Shown in pieces: positions 17,877 through 27,913 of a stretch of 55,291 nt of DNA (its first letter is position 1; each line of letters begins with the position of its first letter). The notes under the pieces are model-generated. The model was not told the DNA's origin. It was given only the letters and a program-made list of their open reading frames with translations, and searched no databases. The translations under genes and the position numbers were made by a program. The stretch spans positions 1 to 55,291 of the forward strand of contig JABDDE010000007.1 of assembly GCA_013287775.1 (NCBI GenBank), given 5' to 3'. This stretch comes from Chlamydiota bacterium (GTDB taxonomy: Bacteria > Chlamydiota > Chlamydiia > Chlamydiales > FEN-1388).

Positions 17877-19262
17877 TTAATGACTTGCTTGCTGCAAACT
17901 CGAGCCAGCTTTGAAGGGAACGTTCCCAGCTGTGCGTAGCCGCTGCACAGCACTCATATAGGCTGCATAGCTGTCATTTTCTCCCATAATCGCTTGGAAT
18001 CGCTGAGGGCCAATCTTTACCACATAGCAATCCCTGTCACGCCATACCCACGACTTCTGATTCCCATCTATAGCATGCAAAAGGCGCTGCGCATGTGTTA
18101 ATAACATACACTGCACTCCAATATTTGGGTTTCCATTATGGTCTTCAGTAAGGTAAAAGCTATCATAGACAAAAATCCCAGGAAAGCGCCGTCGTATTTG
18201 ATCTACCAACTGGTGGACAAATTCATAATCATTCCCAGAACCATTCCTGACCCTTGAAGAAGAGCTTGAAGAGGAAGAAGAACTTGATGATGACGAGGAG
18301 GTGCTTCTTACAGCTCTATTCAGATCACATTCTGCAAGATCAAGATGGTTCTTTTGGGTAGCAAATGCCTTCTTTGGATTGTTATTTCCAGTGGTATCTT
18401 GGACACCAAGAAGATGTATGTGCTGTGAAGAAAGCGAACAGGTGATATCACGAAACTGCGTATTTCGCACTTTATTGAACGTATTTGCAATACCGTTAGC
18501 ACCCAGTTTATTATCCAGAAGGCGTTGTATTTCTGGATGGCGTGTCACGGTGCGGCTACCAAGTCGCCCATCGTCCGTAATGACATCCAAAACACCAAGT
18601 GTTATATGAGGCCTATAGTTAGTGAGAGCCTTTTCTAATGCTGTCCTATGCACTTTAGTTGCAGTGATCTCCCCGGCATGCACCGCATCCTGGACTGCCT
18701 CCAGTACTGCATTTTTTAGCTCTTGCATTTTCTGAACAGCTGCAGGATCCCTCAGATGCCACAAGACATAGCGTCCGGTAAATTCTACATTATTCGCATC
18801 GAGTGATAAGGTGATAGTAAATGGGGCAATACGCGCGCATTTGCCAGCAATGCGATTCATAAGAGCGATACGCTCATTTTGTGATAAGCCAAGTGTCGCA
18901 TTGGCAGCGCGATCTGCAAGTCCTGCAAACAGCGTCAAGTGTACCTTGTCAGCAGGGGTGGCTCTCCACGTAGTAATGCCTTTATCTCTTAAAATCTGTC
19001 CTATGCAATCCTGTACTCGCTGTGCAGCACTCCACTCTGTTCGAGAAGGCCTGAGCACCAGAAAATCTCCATTTGTCACTCTGTCTATCTGTATTAGACG
19101 CACACCTTGTGCGGCCCGAGGCTCTGAAGTAGTAGTAGTAGTTGTTATTGTTCTTCTTCGTGCTTGTTCTGCTTGTTCTGCTCGAGCAGTCACACGACTT
19201 GCATCTATTGCCGCCTGAAGCGCTGCCTCATACGATAAACCATTACTTACATCGATTGCCAT
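17877..19262 (-). CDS. Putative 2H-phosphoesterase-superfamily protein with poly-Ser linker and unknown C-terminal domain
   Basis: Two H-h-T-h motifs, KVHLTLFAGL and RPHITLGVLD, 111 residues apart; SSSSSSSSSSSSSSSS linker. Confidence 0.6.
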   Translation of the reverse strand: MAIDVSNGLSYEAALQAAIDASRVTARAEQAEQARRRTITTTTTTSEPRAAQGVRLIQIDRVTNGDFLVLRPSRTEWSAAQRVQDCIGQILRDKGITTWRATPADKVHLTLFAGLADRAANATLGLSQNERIALMNRIAGKCARIAPFTITLSLDANNVEFTGRYVLWHLRDPAAVQKMQELKNAVLEAVQDAVHAGEITATKVHRTALEKALTNYRPHITLGVLDVITDDGRLGSRTVTRHPEIQRLLDNKLGANGIANTFNKVRNTQFRDITCSLSSQHIHLLGVQDTTGNNNPKKAFATQKNHLDLAECDLNRAVRSTSSSSSSSSSSSSSSSRVRNGSGNDYEFVHQLVDQIRRRFPGIFVYDSFYLTEDHNGNPNIGVQCMLLTHAQRLLHAIDGNQKSWVWRDRDCYVVKIGPQRFQAIMGENDSYAAYMSAVQRLRTAGNVPFKAGSSLQQASH

Positions 19263-19375
19263 AATTATTAACCTTTATTTTTATTTTAATGTACGAATTC
19301 TGTTAACAGAAAATTGCATATGGAATGATTATATCGTGTTATTTTTTAAAAAACAATGATTAATTTTATTAAATA

Positions 19376-20386
19376 TTAAGAATGAACACACTCGACGAAG
19401 GCATGCACATTCTCTACAGGCGTTGCAGGCAAAATACCGTGGCCTAAATTACAAATAAACCTAGGATCGCCTTGCATGCTTTTGAGCAGCTTCAATGTCT
19501 CCCGCTTCACAGTACTAGTGTTAGTAAGCAAAATATTCGGGTCGAGATTACCCTGTAGAGCAATCCCCTGTCCAAGACTCTTTCTCAAAGCTACCATAGA
19601 GGTATCCCAGCCTATACTTAACCCAGCTGGCTGTAATCCAGATAGTATTTCATAATATGGCTCTGGTCCTCGACAAAAAAGAATCACAGGGCATGTTTTA
19701 AGCTGTGTGAGTACACGTTTGATTGAGCCAGCTCCAAAGCGAGAAAAAATATCTGGCTGTAGGAGATGTGCCCAGGAGTCAAAAAGCTGTACAGCATCAA
19801 TACCTGCCTCTATCTGCAAATTTATATACGCCGCAGTATAGTCCGCAATCAGGTCCACAAGTGCTTGAAAACTCGCAGGATCGCGCTCTACCCACTCGGT
19901 AGTATATTTGAGGCCAGAAAAAGAGCCGCCTTCAATAAGATAGCTTGCAATAGTAAAGGGCGCTCCTGCAAAGCCAATAAGAGGCACGGAGGACTCTTTT
20001 TTAAAAAGACGAATACCCTCCAAGACACAAGACAGCGTCGGCAAGAGAGATCTGCCTTTAAGCTTTGCAACATCTGCGTGAGATCTCACAGGCGGATCAA
20101 TAATCGGGCCTACACCCTCCTCAAAGCGCAAAGACAACCCAAACGCCTCTGCAATAAGCAAAATATCTGAAAAGATAATAGCCGCATCGAAGCCGAATTC
20201 CTGAATGGGAAGCAGCGTCACCTTAGTAATAAGGCTTGGGTCATGGCATAGCTCCAAAAAACTGTGCTTTTCTCGAAGCGCTCTATACGCAGGCATGTAT
20301 CTGCCTGCTTGCCGCATCAGCCATACTGGAGGCCTACCGCTCCTATTTTCGCCTCGAAGAGCCTGTAAAAACAACGTATTATTCAT
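19376..20386 (-). CDS. hemE: Uroporphyrinogen decarboxylase
   Basis: RPPVWLMRQAGRYMPAYR, IIFSDIL, IGFAGAPFTIASYL, QLFDSWA, NLGHGILPATPVENV. Confidence 0.96.
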   Translation of the reverse strand: MNNTLFLQALRGENRSGRPPVWLMRQAGRYMPAYRALREKHSFLELCHDPSLITKVTLLPIQEFGFDAAIIFSDILLIAEAFGLSLRFEEGVGPIIDPPVRSHADVAKLKGRSLLPTLSCVLEGIRLFKKESSVPLIGFAGAPFTIASYLIEGGSFSGLKYTTEWVERDPASFQALVDLIADYTAAYINLQIEAGIDAVQLFDSWAHLLQPDIFSRFGAGSIKRVLTQLKTCPVILFCRGPEPYYEILSGLQPAGLSIGWDTSMVALRKSLGQGIALQGNLDPNILLTNTSTVKRETLKLLKSMQGDPRFICNLGHGILPATPVENVHAFVECVHS

Positions 20387-21401
20387 GCTCGTACCCCGTC
20401 TTTATAATATCTACTACTTGCTCTTCTGAATATGTGGAGACATCGAGCCATGTAAAGAGAGGCTCTTTTTGAAACCAGGTAAGTTGTTTTTTGATAAGGT
20501 GGCGCGAGGCCGTTTTAAATGCCGCCACAAATTGCTCATAATCCTGAGAAGACTGAGCGGTATCTAAAAATGCCAAACTCTGCTTATATCCAATGGCTTG
20601 TGCAGCAGTTTTGTTCTGTCGAATACCCGCCCTATCGAGCGCTATGACTTCTTGTAAAAACCCTTGCGCTAACATGGCATCACAGCGCTCTTCAATCTTT
20701 TGATATAAAAGCTTTCTTGGCATATGCAAAAACCAGCATCGCCAGTCAAAAGCAGGGTTTTCCACTTTTTCTTTCCATGTAAAAGCGCTTACTTTTTTTC
20801 GGGACAGTTCTATAATCTCGAGTGCTCGTATAATCTTATGTGCATCACTTTTCGTAATGGACGCCGCATATTCAGGATCATACTCTTGCAGCTTTCCAAA
20901 GAGGAGCTCAATACCAAATTTTTCTGCATCTTCCTCAAGCGTCTTTCGAATTTCTGGACAAGAGGGCGGCCCTTCCGGAGGCCCATAAATCAGCGCATGG
21001 AGATAAAAACCCGTGCCACCAACCGCTATCGGCACCTTTCCTCGTAAAATAATATCTTTGCATGCATGTAATGCTTCGTGGTAGAAATCGACGACATTAA
21101 AGGGGTCCGTCACATTGCGGATATCAATAAGATGATGTGGCACAGCTGTACGCTCTTGTAGCGAGGCTTTTGCCGTGCCGATATCCATGCCTCGATAGAC
21201 TTGTTGTGAGTCTATGGAGACAATTTCGCCATTAATAGCTTGTGCAAGCTTGAGAGAACAGGCGGTCTTGCCAACGCCTGTGGGCCCGGCAATAACGACA
21301 ATCTTTTTTTCATGAAAACGAAAAATGTCTTCTACCTCACGCTGCACCGCATAGGCTATGCGCGCTTCAAGCACCCTTTTCGTTTTTACATCACACGTCA
21401 T
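20379..21401 (-). CDS. miaA: tRNA dimethylallyltransferase
   Basis: VIAGPTGVGKTACSLKLA, IVSIDSQQVYRGMDIGTAK, VGGTGFYLHALI, QAIGYKQ. Confidence 0.96.
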   Translation of the reverse strand: MTCDVKTKRVLEARIAYAVQREVEDIFRFHEKKIVVIAGPTGVGKTACSLKLAQAINGEIVSIDSQQVYRGMDIGTAKASLQERTAVPHHLIDIRNVTDPFNVVDFYHEALHACKDIILRGKVPIAVGGTGFYLHALIYGPPEGPPSCPEIRKTLEEDAEKFGIELLFGKLQEYDPEYAASITKSDAHKIIRALEIIELSRKKVSAFTWKEKVENPAFDWRCWFLHMPRKLLYQKIEERCDAMLAQGFLQEVIALDRAGIRQNKTAAQAIGYKQSLAFLDTAQSSQDYEQFVAAFKTASRHLIKKQLTWFQKEPLFTWLDVSTYSEEQVVDIIKTGYEHE

Positions 21402-21404
21402 ATC

Positions 21405-22859
21405 TCACAAATACTGCCTAAGGCACCTTTTGGTGCGCAGTGTTATTCCCAATCCTGTTGCCAAATAATAGGTGCAGGCAATCCCTAACACAATATGCGC
21501 AGGCTGGGGCCATACGGAGGTAGTCATGTAGGCAGGAAACACACCAAGCATCCAAACAAAGATCGTCGTGATAAGAAGCGTAAAGCGAGTATGCCCTAGC
21601 ACCATAAGAATACCACCAGACAAATACAAAAAGGCCTCACCAATCACTGTCACCCATGTCCATACGAGACAGCTTCGCAGCTGCGACCAGGTTTCAGGTG
21701 TTATAAAATTTCTATCCTCTGGTAAAAACACTTTGAGAATCTTATCAGGAAAGGCACACAAGCACACTGCTAATATACACCCAAAAACAGCCAAAAGCCG
21801 CATTGCAGAAGAGAGCACATGACGAATATCGCAAAAGCGCTTTGAGCCCGTAAGGTTAGACACTACCGAAGACGTCGCTTTACTAATACCCTCAATCACA
21901 AAGGTCAAGAAGAAGTAAATGGTATCAGAAATACCACACGCAAGCTCATGTACCTGACTTGTAAGCGTCATCATACGGAAAAAGAAGGCCCATGCGCTAC
22001 TCTGAACAAACATTGAGAGCCCTTGCGCTGCCCCATACTGAAAAAACTTTTTCAAGTATTGCGTATCAAATGTGACCTGGCCTGTAGCATACCGACTACG
22101 ATTTTGTTTTGATAAAAATGCAAACAACAAAATGATAGTAAGTGCAAATTGACTTATACCTCGTGCTAGCGATGCGCCGTAGACACCCAATTCCGAGCAT
22201 GGGAAGATGCCAAATATTAAAAAAGGGTCTATAAGAATATTAAAGAGGCTCACTGCAGCGACCACACAGGTGACAAAATAGGTCTTGCCCCGTCCAATCC
22301 AAAAGGCAGAGAGTGTGGCGTTCAGAGGAAAGAGAGGACCAAAAAAGCAGAGCGTAGAAAAGTAATGACTTGCCAGAGTGCGGTTAGGAGAGCCAGCAAA
22401 GAGCCATTCAGTGCCATACCAGGCAAGTGGCCAAAAGACAACGAGAGAGCCAATACTTATCCATATCGTCGTCCACACAACGCGGCCAACAGTTTTATAT
22501 TCTTTTGCCCCATAGGCCTGGCCCACAAACATCTCAAGTACTGAAGCAATGGTCCCTAGCGTAAATTCAAAGGCAATAAAAAACATAACCGCTTCTGCGA
22601 CGGCAAAAAACGCGTCTATAGAATAGCGTGCAAGGAAAATACGGTTCGCTAAAATGGCACATCCCCCACTTAAAAGGGACATCATAATAGGATAGGTCAA
22701 GGAGAGAAGCTCTCGCCTTGTCCCTACAGGAAAGCTAGTAAGCTGTCCAGGAATCTCGCCGTAACTGTCCGGCTCGATTGAGTCCTGGCTTTGCTCCGAA
22801 GCTGTACCGCTAACGGCACTTGCTTCACTTTGTGGAAAACGTGCAACACATTCGTTCAT
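21405..22859 (-). CDS. MATE family efflux transporter
   Basis: About 12 TM helices; VLEMFVGQAYGAKEYKTVGRVV typical of MATE proteins. Confidence 0.85.
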   Translation of the reverse strand: MNECVARFPQSEASAVSGTASEQSQDSIEPDSYGEIPGQLTSFPVGTRRELLSLTYPIMMSLLSGGCAILANRIFLARYSIDAFFAVAEAVMFFIAFEFTLGTIASVLEMFVGQAYGAKEYKTVGRVVWTTIWISIGSLVVFWPLAWYGTEWLFAGSPNRTLASHYFSTLCFFGPLFPLNATLSAFWIGRGKTYFVTCVVAAVSLFNILIDPFLIFGIFPCSELGVYGASLARGISQFALTIILLFAFLSKQNRSRYATGQVTFDTQYLKKFFQYGAAQGLSMFVQSSAWAFFFRMMTLTSQVHELACGISDTIYFFLTFVIEGISKATSSVVSNLTGSKRFCDIRHVLSSAMRLLAVFGCILAVCLCAFPDKILKVFLPEDRNFITPETWSQLRSCLVWTWVTVIGEAFLYLSGGILMVLGHTRFTLLITTIFVWMLGVFPAYMTTSVWPQPAHIVLGIACTYYLATGLGITLRTKRCLRQYL

Positions 22860-22865
22860 GATTTT

Positions 22866-22918
22866 GCACCCGGGGTTTCAACCCTGGGCTATACATATTA
22901 TGGCCTTTCAGGCCTTTT
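22866..22918. repeat. REP-like hairpin unit
   Basis: acccggggtttcaaccctgggctatacatattatggcctttcaggcc, related to 16485-16838. Confidence 0.65.
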
Positions 22919-24296
22919 ATTGTGGCCTTTCTAAAGGCTCTTTAGTAAATTGGTACCCTCTTGCGATTAAACCATCGACATACCCCAGATCATATTTTCC
23001 TTCAAGGAAAGCTTTATGCTCAAGTATATCGAGATGAAAAGGGATCGTTGTCTTCACTCCGCCAATATGAAATTCACGCAGTGCTCTTTTGCCCGCAGCA
23101 ATTGCCTTTTCTCGATCCTTGCCACGCACAATAAGTTTCGCAATCATCGAATCATAGTTCGGCGGAATTGAATAGCCCGTATAACATGCCGAATCCACAC
23201 GCACATGAGGACCACCCGGCGGCACATAATATTCAAGGCGCCCAGGAGAGGGGGCAAAGTTCATTTGCGGATCTTCAGCATTCACACGAAACTGAATAAC
23301 ATGGTTATCAAACTGTATGTCTTTTTGCTGGAATGGCAACTTTTCCCCGCGCGCAATGCGAATCTGCAGGTTTGCAATATCAATGCCCGTAAGCTCTTCC
23401 GTCACCGTATGCTCCACTTGAATACGGGTGTTGACTTCCATAAAGTAAAAATTTTGATCGCTATCTAGCAAGAATTCTACAGTGCCTACAGAGTGATACC
23501 CAGCTTCTTTGGCAATATCAATAGCGGCCTGCCCCATCTTCTGCCTGAGTTTTGGCGAGAGCACTGGGCTAGGAGCCTCTTCGATAAGTTTTTGCCTGCG
23601 TCTTTGGATAGTACAGTCACGCTCACCAAGATGGACGTAATGTCCGTATTTATCACCCACAATCTGTATTTCTATGTGGCGTGGGTTCATGATCATCTTT
23701 TCAAGATAGACATCGGGATTAGCAAAACTCGCTTCAGCCTCTGCACGGGCTGCTGAAAAGTGCTTCTGAAACTCTTCTTCCGTATGCGCAATACGAATCC
23801 CCTTACCACCACCGCCAGCAACTGCCTTGATAAATATAGGAAAGCCTAGTTTCTTGGCTATCTCAAGCGCATCTTTCAGGTTTTGGACTACGCCTGGAGA
23901 GCCTGGAATGACAGGACATCCTGCGCGCTTGGCAACTTCTTTTGCCTTCGCTTTATCGCCAAGGAGCGCAATTGCCGCAGGTGATGGTCCAATAAAATTC
24001 AGGCCACAGCTTTCACATATGGATGCAAAATTGGCATTCTCACTTAGAAAACCATAGCCGGGATGAATCGCATCAGCACCTGTTACTTCACAAGCTGATA
24101 AAATATGAGGGATTTTTAAATAAGAGCGGTGTGATGGAGCCTCGCCTACACAAATGGCTTCATCAGCATGCAGCACATGCAGTGCCTCGCTATCTACTTC
24201 TGAATAGACAGCAACCGTCTGCAAGCCTAAATCATGGCACGCCCTGATAACCCTAACAGCAATTTCACCGCGATTTGCAATAAGAACTTTATGCAT
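22917..24296 (-). CDS. accC: Acetyl-CoA carboxylase biotin carboxylase subunit
   Basis: KVLIANRGEIAVRVIRACHDLGL, AVAGGGGKGIRIA, FMEVNTRIQVEHTVTE. Confidence 0.97.
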   Translation of the reverse strand: MHKVLIANRGEIAVRVIRACHDLGLQTVAVYSEVDSEALHVLHADEAICVGEAPSHRSYLKIPHILSACEVTGADAIHPGYGFLSENANFASICESCGLNFIGPSPAAIALLGDKAKAKEVAKRAGCPVIPGSPGVVQNLKDALEIAKKLGFPIFIKAVAGGGGKGIRIAHTEEEFQKHFSAARAEAEASFANPDVYLEKMIMNPRHIEIQIVGDKYGHYVHLGERDCTIQRRRQKLIEEAPSPVLSPKLRQKMGQAAIDIAKEAGYHSVGTVEFLLDSDQNFYFMEVNTRIQVEHTVTEELTGIDIANLQIRIARGEKLPFQQKDIQFDNHVIQFRVNAEDPQMNFAPSPGRLEYYVPPGGPHVRVDSACYTGYSIPPNYDSMIAKLIVRGKDREKAIAAGKRALREFHIGGVKTTIPFHLDILEHKAFLEGKYDLGYVDGLIARGYQFTKEPLERPQ

Positions 24297-24300
24297 GAGC

Positions 24301-24819
24301 TTATACTGGAATTATACGAATAATTTTTGTGCCAAATTCAACTGGGGAGCCATTCTCCACAAGCAGCTCAGCCACTGTTCCTGCAATCTGTGCTTTAATC
24401 TCATTCATCACCTTCATCGCTTCAATAATACACACAATGGTATTTTTTTCCACGCGGTCCCCAACCTTAACAAAAGATGGATCATTAGGTGATGGAAAAT
24501 AGTAAATAGTGCCTACCATTGGCGACGTAACATATACCGAGTTTGCATCATCTTTCGAAGCTACAGCACCATCGCCTTCTTTGCTCGTAATTTTTTCTCT
24601 AAAAGCTGCTGGCAAAGCAGCTGTTTGCCGATGTTTTTCAAAATCGGTGCTCATGGGATTTTCTTCAAAGGCATCTCCAAGTGCATCGAGCCCGCGAATA
24701 GGTGCTTTTTCCTCCCGCTCTAGCTCTAACTCAAAGCCCTCTCTTTTAATCGCTAATTTCTTGATCCCCGTCCTTCCCATAGCGAGCATCAACTGGTTAA
24801 TTTGCTTTACTTCCATCAT
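24301..24819 (-). CDS. accB: Biotin carboxyl carrier protein
   Basis: SPMVGTIYYFPSPNDPSFVKVGDRV...CIIEAMKVMNEI biotinyl domain. Confidence 0.96.
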   Translation of the reverse strand: MMEVKQINQLMLAMGRTGIKKLAIKREGFELELEREEKAPIRGLDALGDAFEENPMSTDFEKHRQTAALPAAFREKITSKEGDGAVASKDDANSVYVTSPMVGTIYYFPSPNDPSFVKVGDRVEKNTIVCIIEAMKVMNEIKAQIAGTVAELLVENGSPVEFGTKIIRIIPV

Positions 24820-25370
24820 TACACCCTTTGAATATATTCATTAGTCAGCGTATCTATTTTAATCACATCCCCAACTTCAATAAATGGCGGAACCTCAAGT
24901 CGTGCTCCAGTTTCGAGCTGTGCTTGTCTTGCTGCTGCCCCTCCATGTGCTCCCTCGCCATCAATCGAGACCACCATAAGCTCCAAATATTGAGGCAGCT
25001 CCACAGAAAAAATCTGTCCACCATAAAACGTTGCCTTAAGCTCAATGCCTTCCTTGAGGTAGTGCGCCTTATTGCCAATGGTTGAGGCTGGCACTAGCAC
25101 CTGGTCCAAACTGCCTATGTCGAGAAATAGGTACTGCTTATTTTCAGGATAGAGAAATTCAAGTCTACGCTCTTGTAGCGCCGCTTCTTCCACTTCCTGA
25201 TTGGGTTTGAAGTTTTTCTCAATAAGCTGGGCAGTCACCAAATCACGAAGCTTCGTCTTTATAAAGGGACTTCCCTTAGGAACCGTCACCTTAACAACCG
25301 TCTCTACACGGTACAACTTCTTGTCAATGGTAATGGTGGTTCCTGGCGTTAACTGACTACTCTGGACCAT
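24819..25370 (-). CDS. efp: Elongation factor P
   Basis: EF-P N-terminal KOW-like domain and C-terminal TGARLEVPPFIEVGDVIKIDT. Confidence 0.95.
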   Translation of the reverse strand: MVQSSQLTPGTTITIDKKLYRVETVVKVTVPKGSPFIKTKLRDLVTAQLIEKNFKPNQEVEEAALQERRLEFLYPENKQYLFLDIGSLDQVLVPASTIGNKAHYLKEGIELKATFYGGQIFSVELPQYLELMVVSIDGEGAHGGAAARQAQLETGARLEVPPFIEVGDVIKIDTLTNEYIQRV

Positions 25371-25439
25371 GTTTTATGTTCACTCCTGTTTTATTACTAA
25401 GAATTGTATCAAATAACCCAATGAAATAGCAACCAACAA

Positions 25440-26588
25440 TTACACTCGTGCCAGAACGACGGCAAAAAAGCCATCTTTTTCCCCGGGCTTCGGAAAGCTT
25501 TGAAACACCTCACCCTCAATAGTCAAGGGATAGTGCGCTAGGAAATAAGCCACTTGATCCTGGTTTTCTTGTTTGAGGATGCTACACGTAGCATACACGA
25601 TTTTTCCACGAGGTTTGAGAAACTGCACGGCCTCGTCGAAGATGACGCGCTGCTGGGCGGCAACTCGCTCTATGGTCTCAGGCGTAAGCTTCCACTTCAT
25701 ATCGGGATTGCGCCTCAGGGTGCCTGTTCCCGAACAAGGCGCGTCAACGAACACCATATCCATACACCCCTTCAAACACTTCAGTTTTTTCACTTCATCT
25801 GCATGCACAATTTGGGCATTTTGCACCCCTGCTCGTCTTAGTCTCCTTCGAGCTTCGTGAAGGGCATGCAGGCGAATATCATGGAGATGTATCTGTCCCT
25901 TGCCCTGTAGTTCATGCGCAAAGGCAAGTGTCTTACCACCAGACCCTGCACAAAAGTCCATTACCTGCCAGCCAGGCTGTAGAGGACATAAATGTGCGAC
26001 AAGCTGTGAAGCTTCATCCTGCACTTCAAAAAGACCTGTCCGAAATTCAGGTAGTGAAAAAAAATTGATTTTTTTCTGAAAAGTAATGCCTATTGGAGAT
26101 TCTTTGCATGGCGCCACTAAAAAACCTTTTTCTAGCCACATCTGGAGGGCACTTTCTCGATCTATTTTTTGCGTATTAACACGCACAGTTGTGGGTGCTG
26201 CTTCGTTAGACGCAAGACAGATACTAACCCCTTCTTGTTCACCCCATGAACCACATACGGCTTGAAACAGCCACTCGGGGAAACTCACACGAATGTGTAG
26301 TGGTATAGAGCTATCTTCAAAATAGGCCATGGGGGGCTTGTACAGATAACAGCCATAGAGTGCTTCCCAAGAAAGTGGTTTTCTTTGTACCTTGAGAAGA
26401 TACTCAAGAAGCCCACGCCAGCGTATAAGGGCATATACGGTATCGCTTATCCATGCCCGATCTTTGGAGCCGAGTGCTTTATGAGCACGGAAGTAGCGAC
26501 TTATAAAATAGTCAAGTGCAGAGTCTTGAGCCTCATACTCTGAGAGCAGCTGCAACAGGTGTGTTTTACGAAAAATAGATGGATTCAT
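25440..26588 (-). CDS. RsmB/NOP family RNA m5C methyltransferase
   Basis: VMDFCAGSGGKTLAFA, VFVDAPCSGTGTLRRNPD, YATCSILKQEN. Confidence 0.9.
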   Translation of the reverse strand: MNPSIFRKTHLLQLLSEYEAQDSALDYFISRYFRAHKALGSKDRAWISDTVYALIRWRGLLEYLLKVQRKPLSWEALYGCYLYKPPMAYFEDSSIPLHIRVSFPEWLFQAVCGSWGEQEGVSICLASNEAAPTTVRVNTQKIDRESALQMWLEKGFLVAPCKESPIGITFQKKINFFSLPEFRTGLFEVQDEASQLVAHLCPLQPGWQVMDFCAGSGGKTLAFAHELQGKGQIHLHDIRLHALHEARRRLRRAGVQNAQIVHADEVKKLKCLKGCMDMVFVDAPCSGTGTLRRNPDMKWKLTPETIERVAAQQRVIFDEAVQFLKPRGKIVYATCSILKQENQDQVAYFLAHYPLTIEGEVFQSFPKPGEKDGFFAVVLARV

Positions 26589-26661
26589 GGAGCTAGTATA
26601 CCATATCTAGAAAATTGCGTATCACCGTTATAGCTAAACATGATACTATACGATAAATAAC

Positions 26662-26705
26662 ACGCCATGTGCGACTTTTCCTGCCGGAAAAGTCGCACAT
26701 GGCGT
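26662..26705. repeat. CATGTGC palindromic repeat (family 1)
   Basis: acgccatgtgcgacttttcc-tgcc-ggaaaagtcgcacatggcgt, perfect 20-bp arms. Confidence 0.9.
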
Positions 26706-26772
26706 AAAAATTTTTCGGGCAACAGGCTCGGGCCCAAAAACAAGGAATAAACGTTACATCAAGGATGGAGTT

Positions 26773-27513
26773 ATGATTCGTATTATGAGTATCATGCTGT
26801 GCATGATCACGTTTTTTTGTGAAGCAAAGGAGCTACACGTGCTTTTGCTTGCAGACACATTGACAGATATGAAGGTTTCGTCATTTAAAGACCTCAAACA
26901 TATGAAAAAGGCCATGAAAACCATAGCTGGGGCTACCCGCATGCCGCTGCATATAACGAAAATTTATGGTAAAGAGCTTACGAAAGAGCGAGTTACTACC
27001 TGGATTAGGCAAGCGCCTATTCATAATGATGATGTTTTTGTTGTCTATTATACAGGTCATGGACTGCGCACAAAAAAAACGACAACTATCTGGCCGTCAC
27101 CTTATTTTGCATACAATGACGAGATTATTGCAATACAAGATCTCATCACCACAATCACCTCAAAACCTGCGACATTTCATCTTATTTTAATCGATTGCTG
27201 CAATAACTATATCGAAGATGAAATCACTAAATCATTTGGTAGACCGCCATATAAAAGCAAAGGTAAGCGGCACAAAGAAAATTACAAAAAGCTTTTTTCA
27301 GATCCTCGTGGAGTCATTATCGCGTCTGGAGCAATACCTGGAAAAAAAGCATGGTGCACCGAAAAAGGAAGTATCTTTACAAGCGCCCTTCTCGACTGCA
27401 TCGAAAAAGAGATTTCTGCTTCACAACCACAGTGGCCTCATATTTTAGCTAAAACAAAAGCCCTCTGTGAGGATCTTCAGGAGCCTCAGTATGAGCTATT
27501 CTTAGAGAATTAA
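26773..27513 (+). CDS. Caspase-like (peptidase C14/metacaspase-type) protein with N-terminal signal-like segment
   Basis: FVVYYTGHG (catalytic His) and FHLILIDCCNNY (catalytic Cys) dyad; N-terminus MIRIMSIMLCMITFFCEAKE. Confidence 0.8.
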   Translation: MIRIMSIMLCMITFFCEAKELHVLLLADTLTDMKVSSFKDLKHMKKAMKTIAGATRMPLHITKIYGKELTKERVTTWIRQAPIHNDDVFVVYYTGHGLRTKKTTTIWPSPYFAYNDEIIAIQDLITTITSKPATFHLILIDCCNNYIEDEITKSFGRPPYKSKGKRHKENYKKLFSDPRGVIIASGAIPGKKAWCTEKGSIFTSALLDCIEKEISASQPQWPHILAKTKALCEDLQEPQYELFLEN

Positions 27514-27514
27514 T

Positions 27515-27565
27515 AATTCACGTCATCAGCTATTTTCCGAAGGAAAATAGCTGATGACGTGAATT
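27515..27565. terminator. Perfect hairpin downstream of the caspase-like gene (variant with family 1 core)
   Basis: aattcacgtcatcagctattttcc-gaa-ggaaaatagctgatgacgtgaatt, 24-bp arms. Confidence 0.75.
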
Positions 27566-27587
27566 AGAAACAGCAATTCCCGCTGCA

Positions 27588-27712
27588 CCTGTATTACCAA
27601 TGCCTTTAGCACCCCACACGCCTCTGACAAGCTCTCTCTGTAAGCCCTCTCCTGCAGCTCTCCCTGTTAAAAAAATGTGCCAAAGCCTGTGAGAGCCATG
27701 GCTTAGCTGATG
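27588..27712. repeat. Partial copy of the long MITE-like repeat (family 2)
   Basis: cacgcctctgacaagctctctctgtaag...ctctccctgt...tgtgccaaagcctgtgagagccatggctta. Confidence 0.85.
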
Positions 27713-27913
27713 TTGTGAATTCTTTTCATTTTATGTTCAAAATCTACACACTGAATCGAGCTCACGGGCTGTTTTCAGAGCGAAAATAGCACAAGTCACA
27801 GTTTTTACTATCTTTTTACTCAATCTTTATCGTACCTTAATAGACGCGGCTTAGTTTTATGTCGTAATCAAATATTGGCACCATCCATGGTGTATCAAAT
27901 AAGGAGAAACAAA

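Noticed and set aside
18240-18300. Poly-Ser tract as a phase-variable simple repeat
   Set aside because: The Ser run uses mixed codons (tcc, tct, agc, tca), so no long homogeneous DNA repeat exists for slippage.
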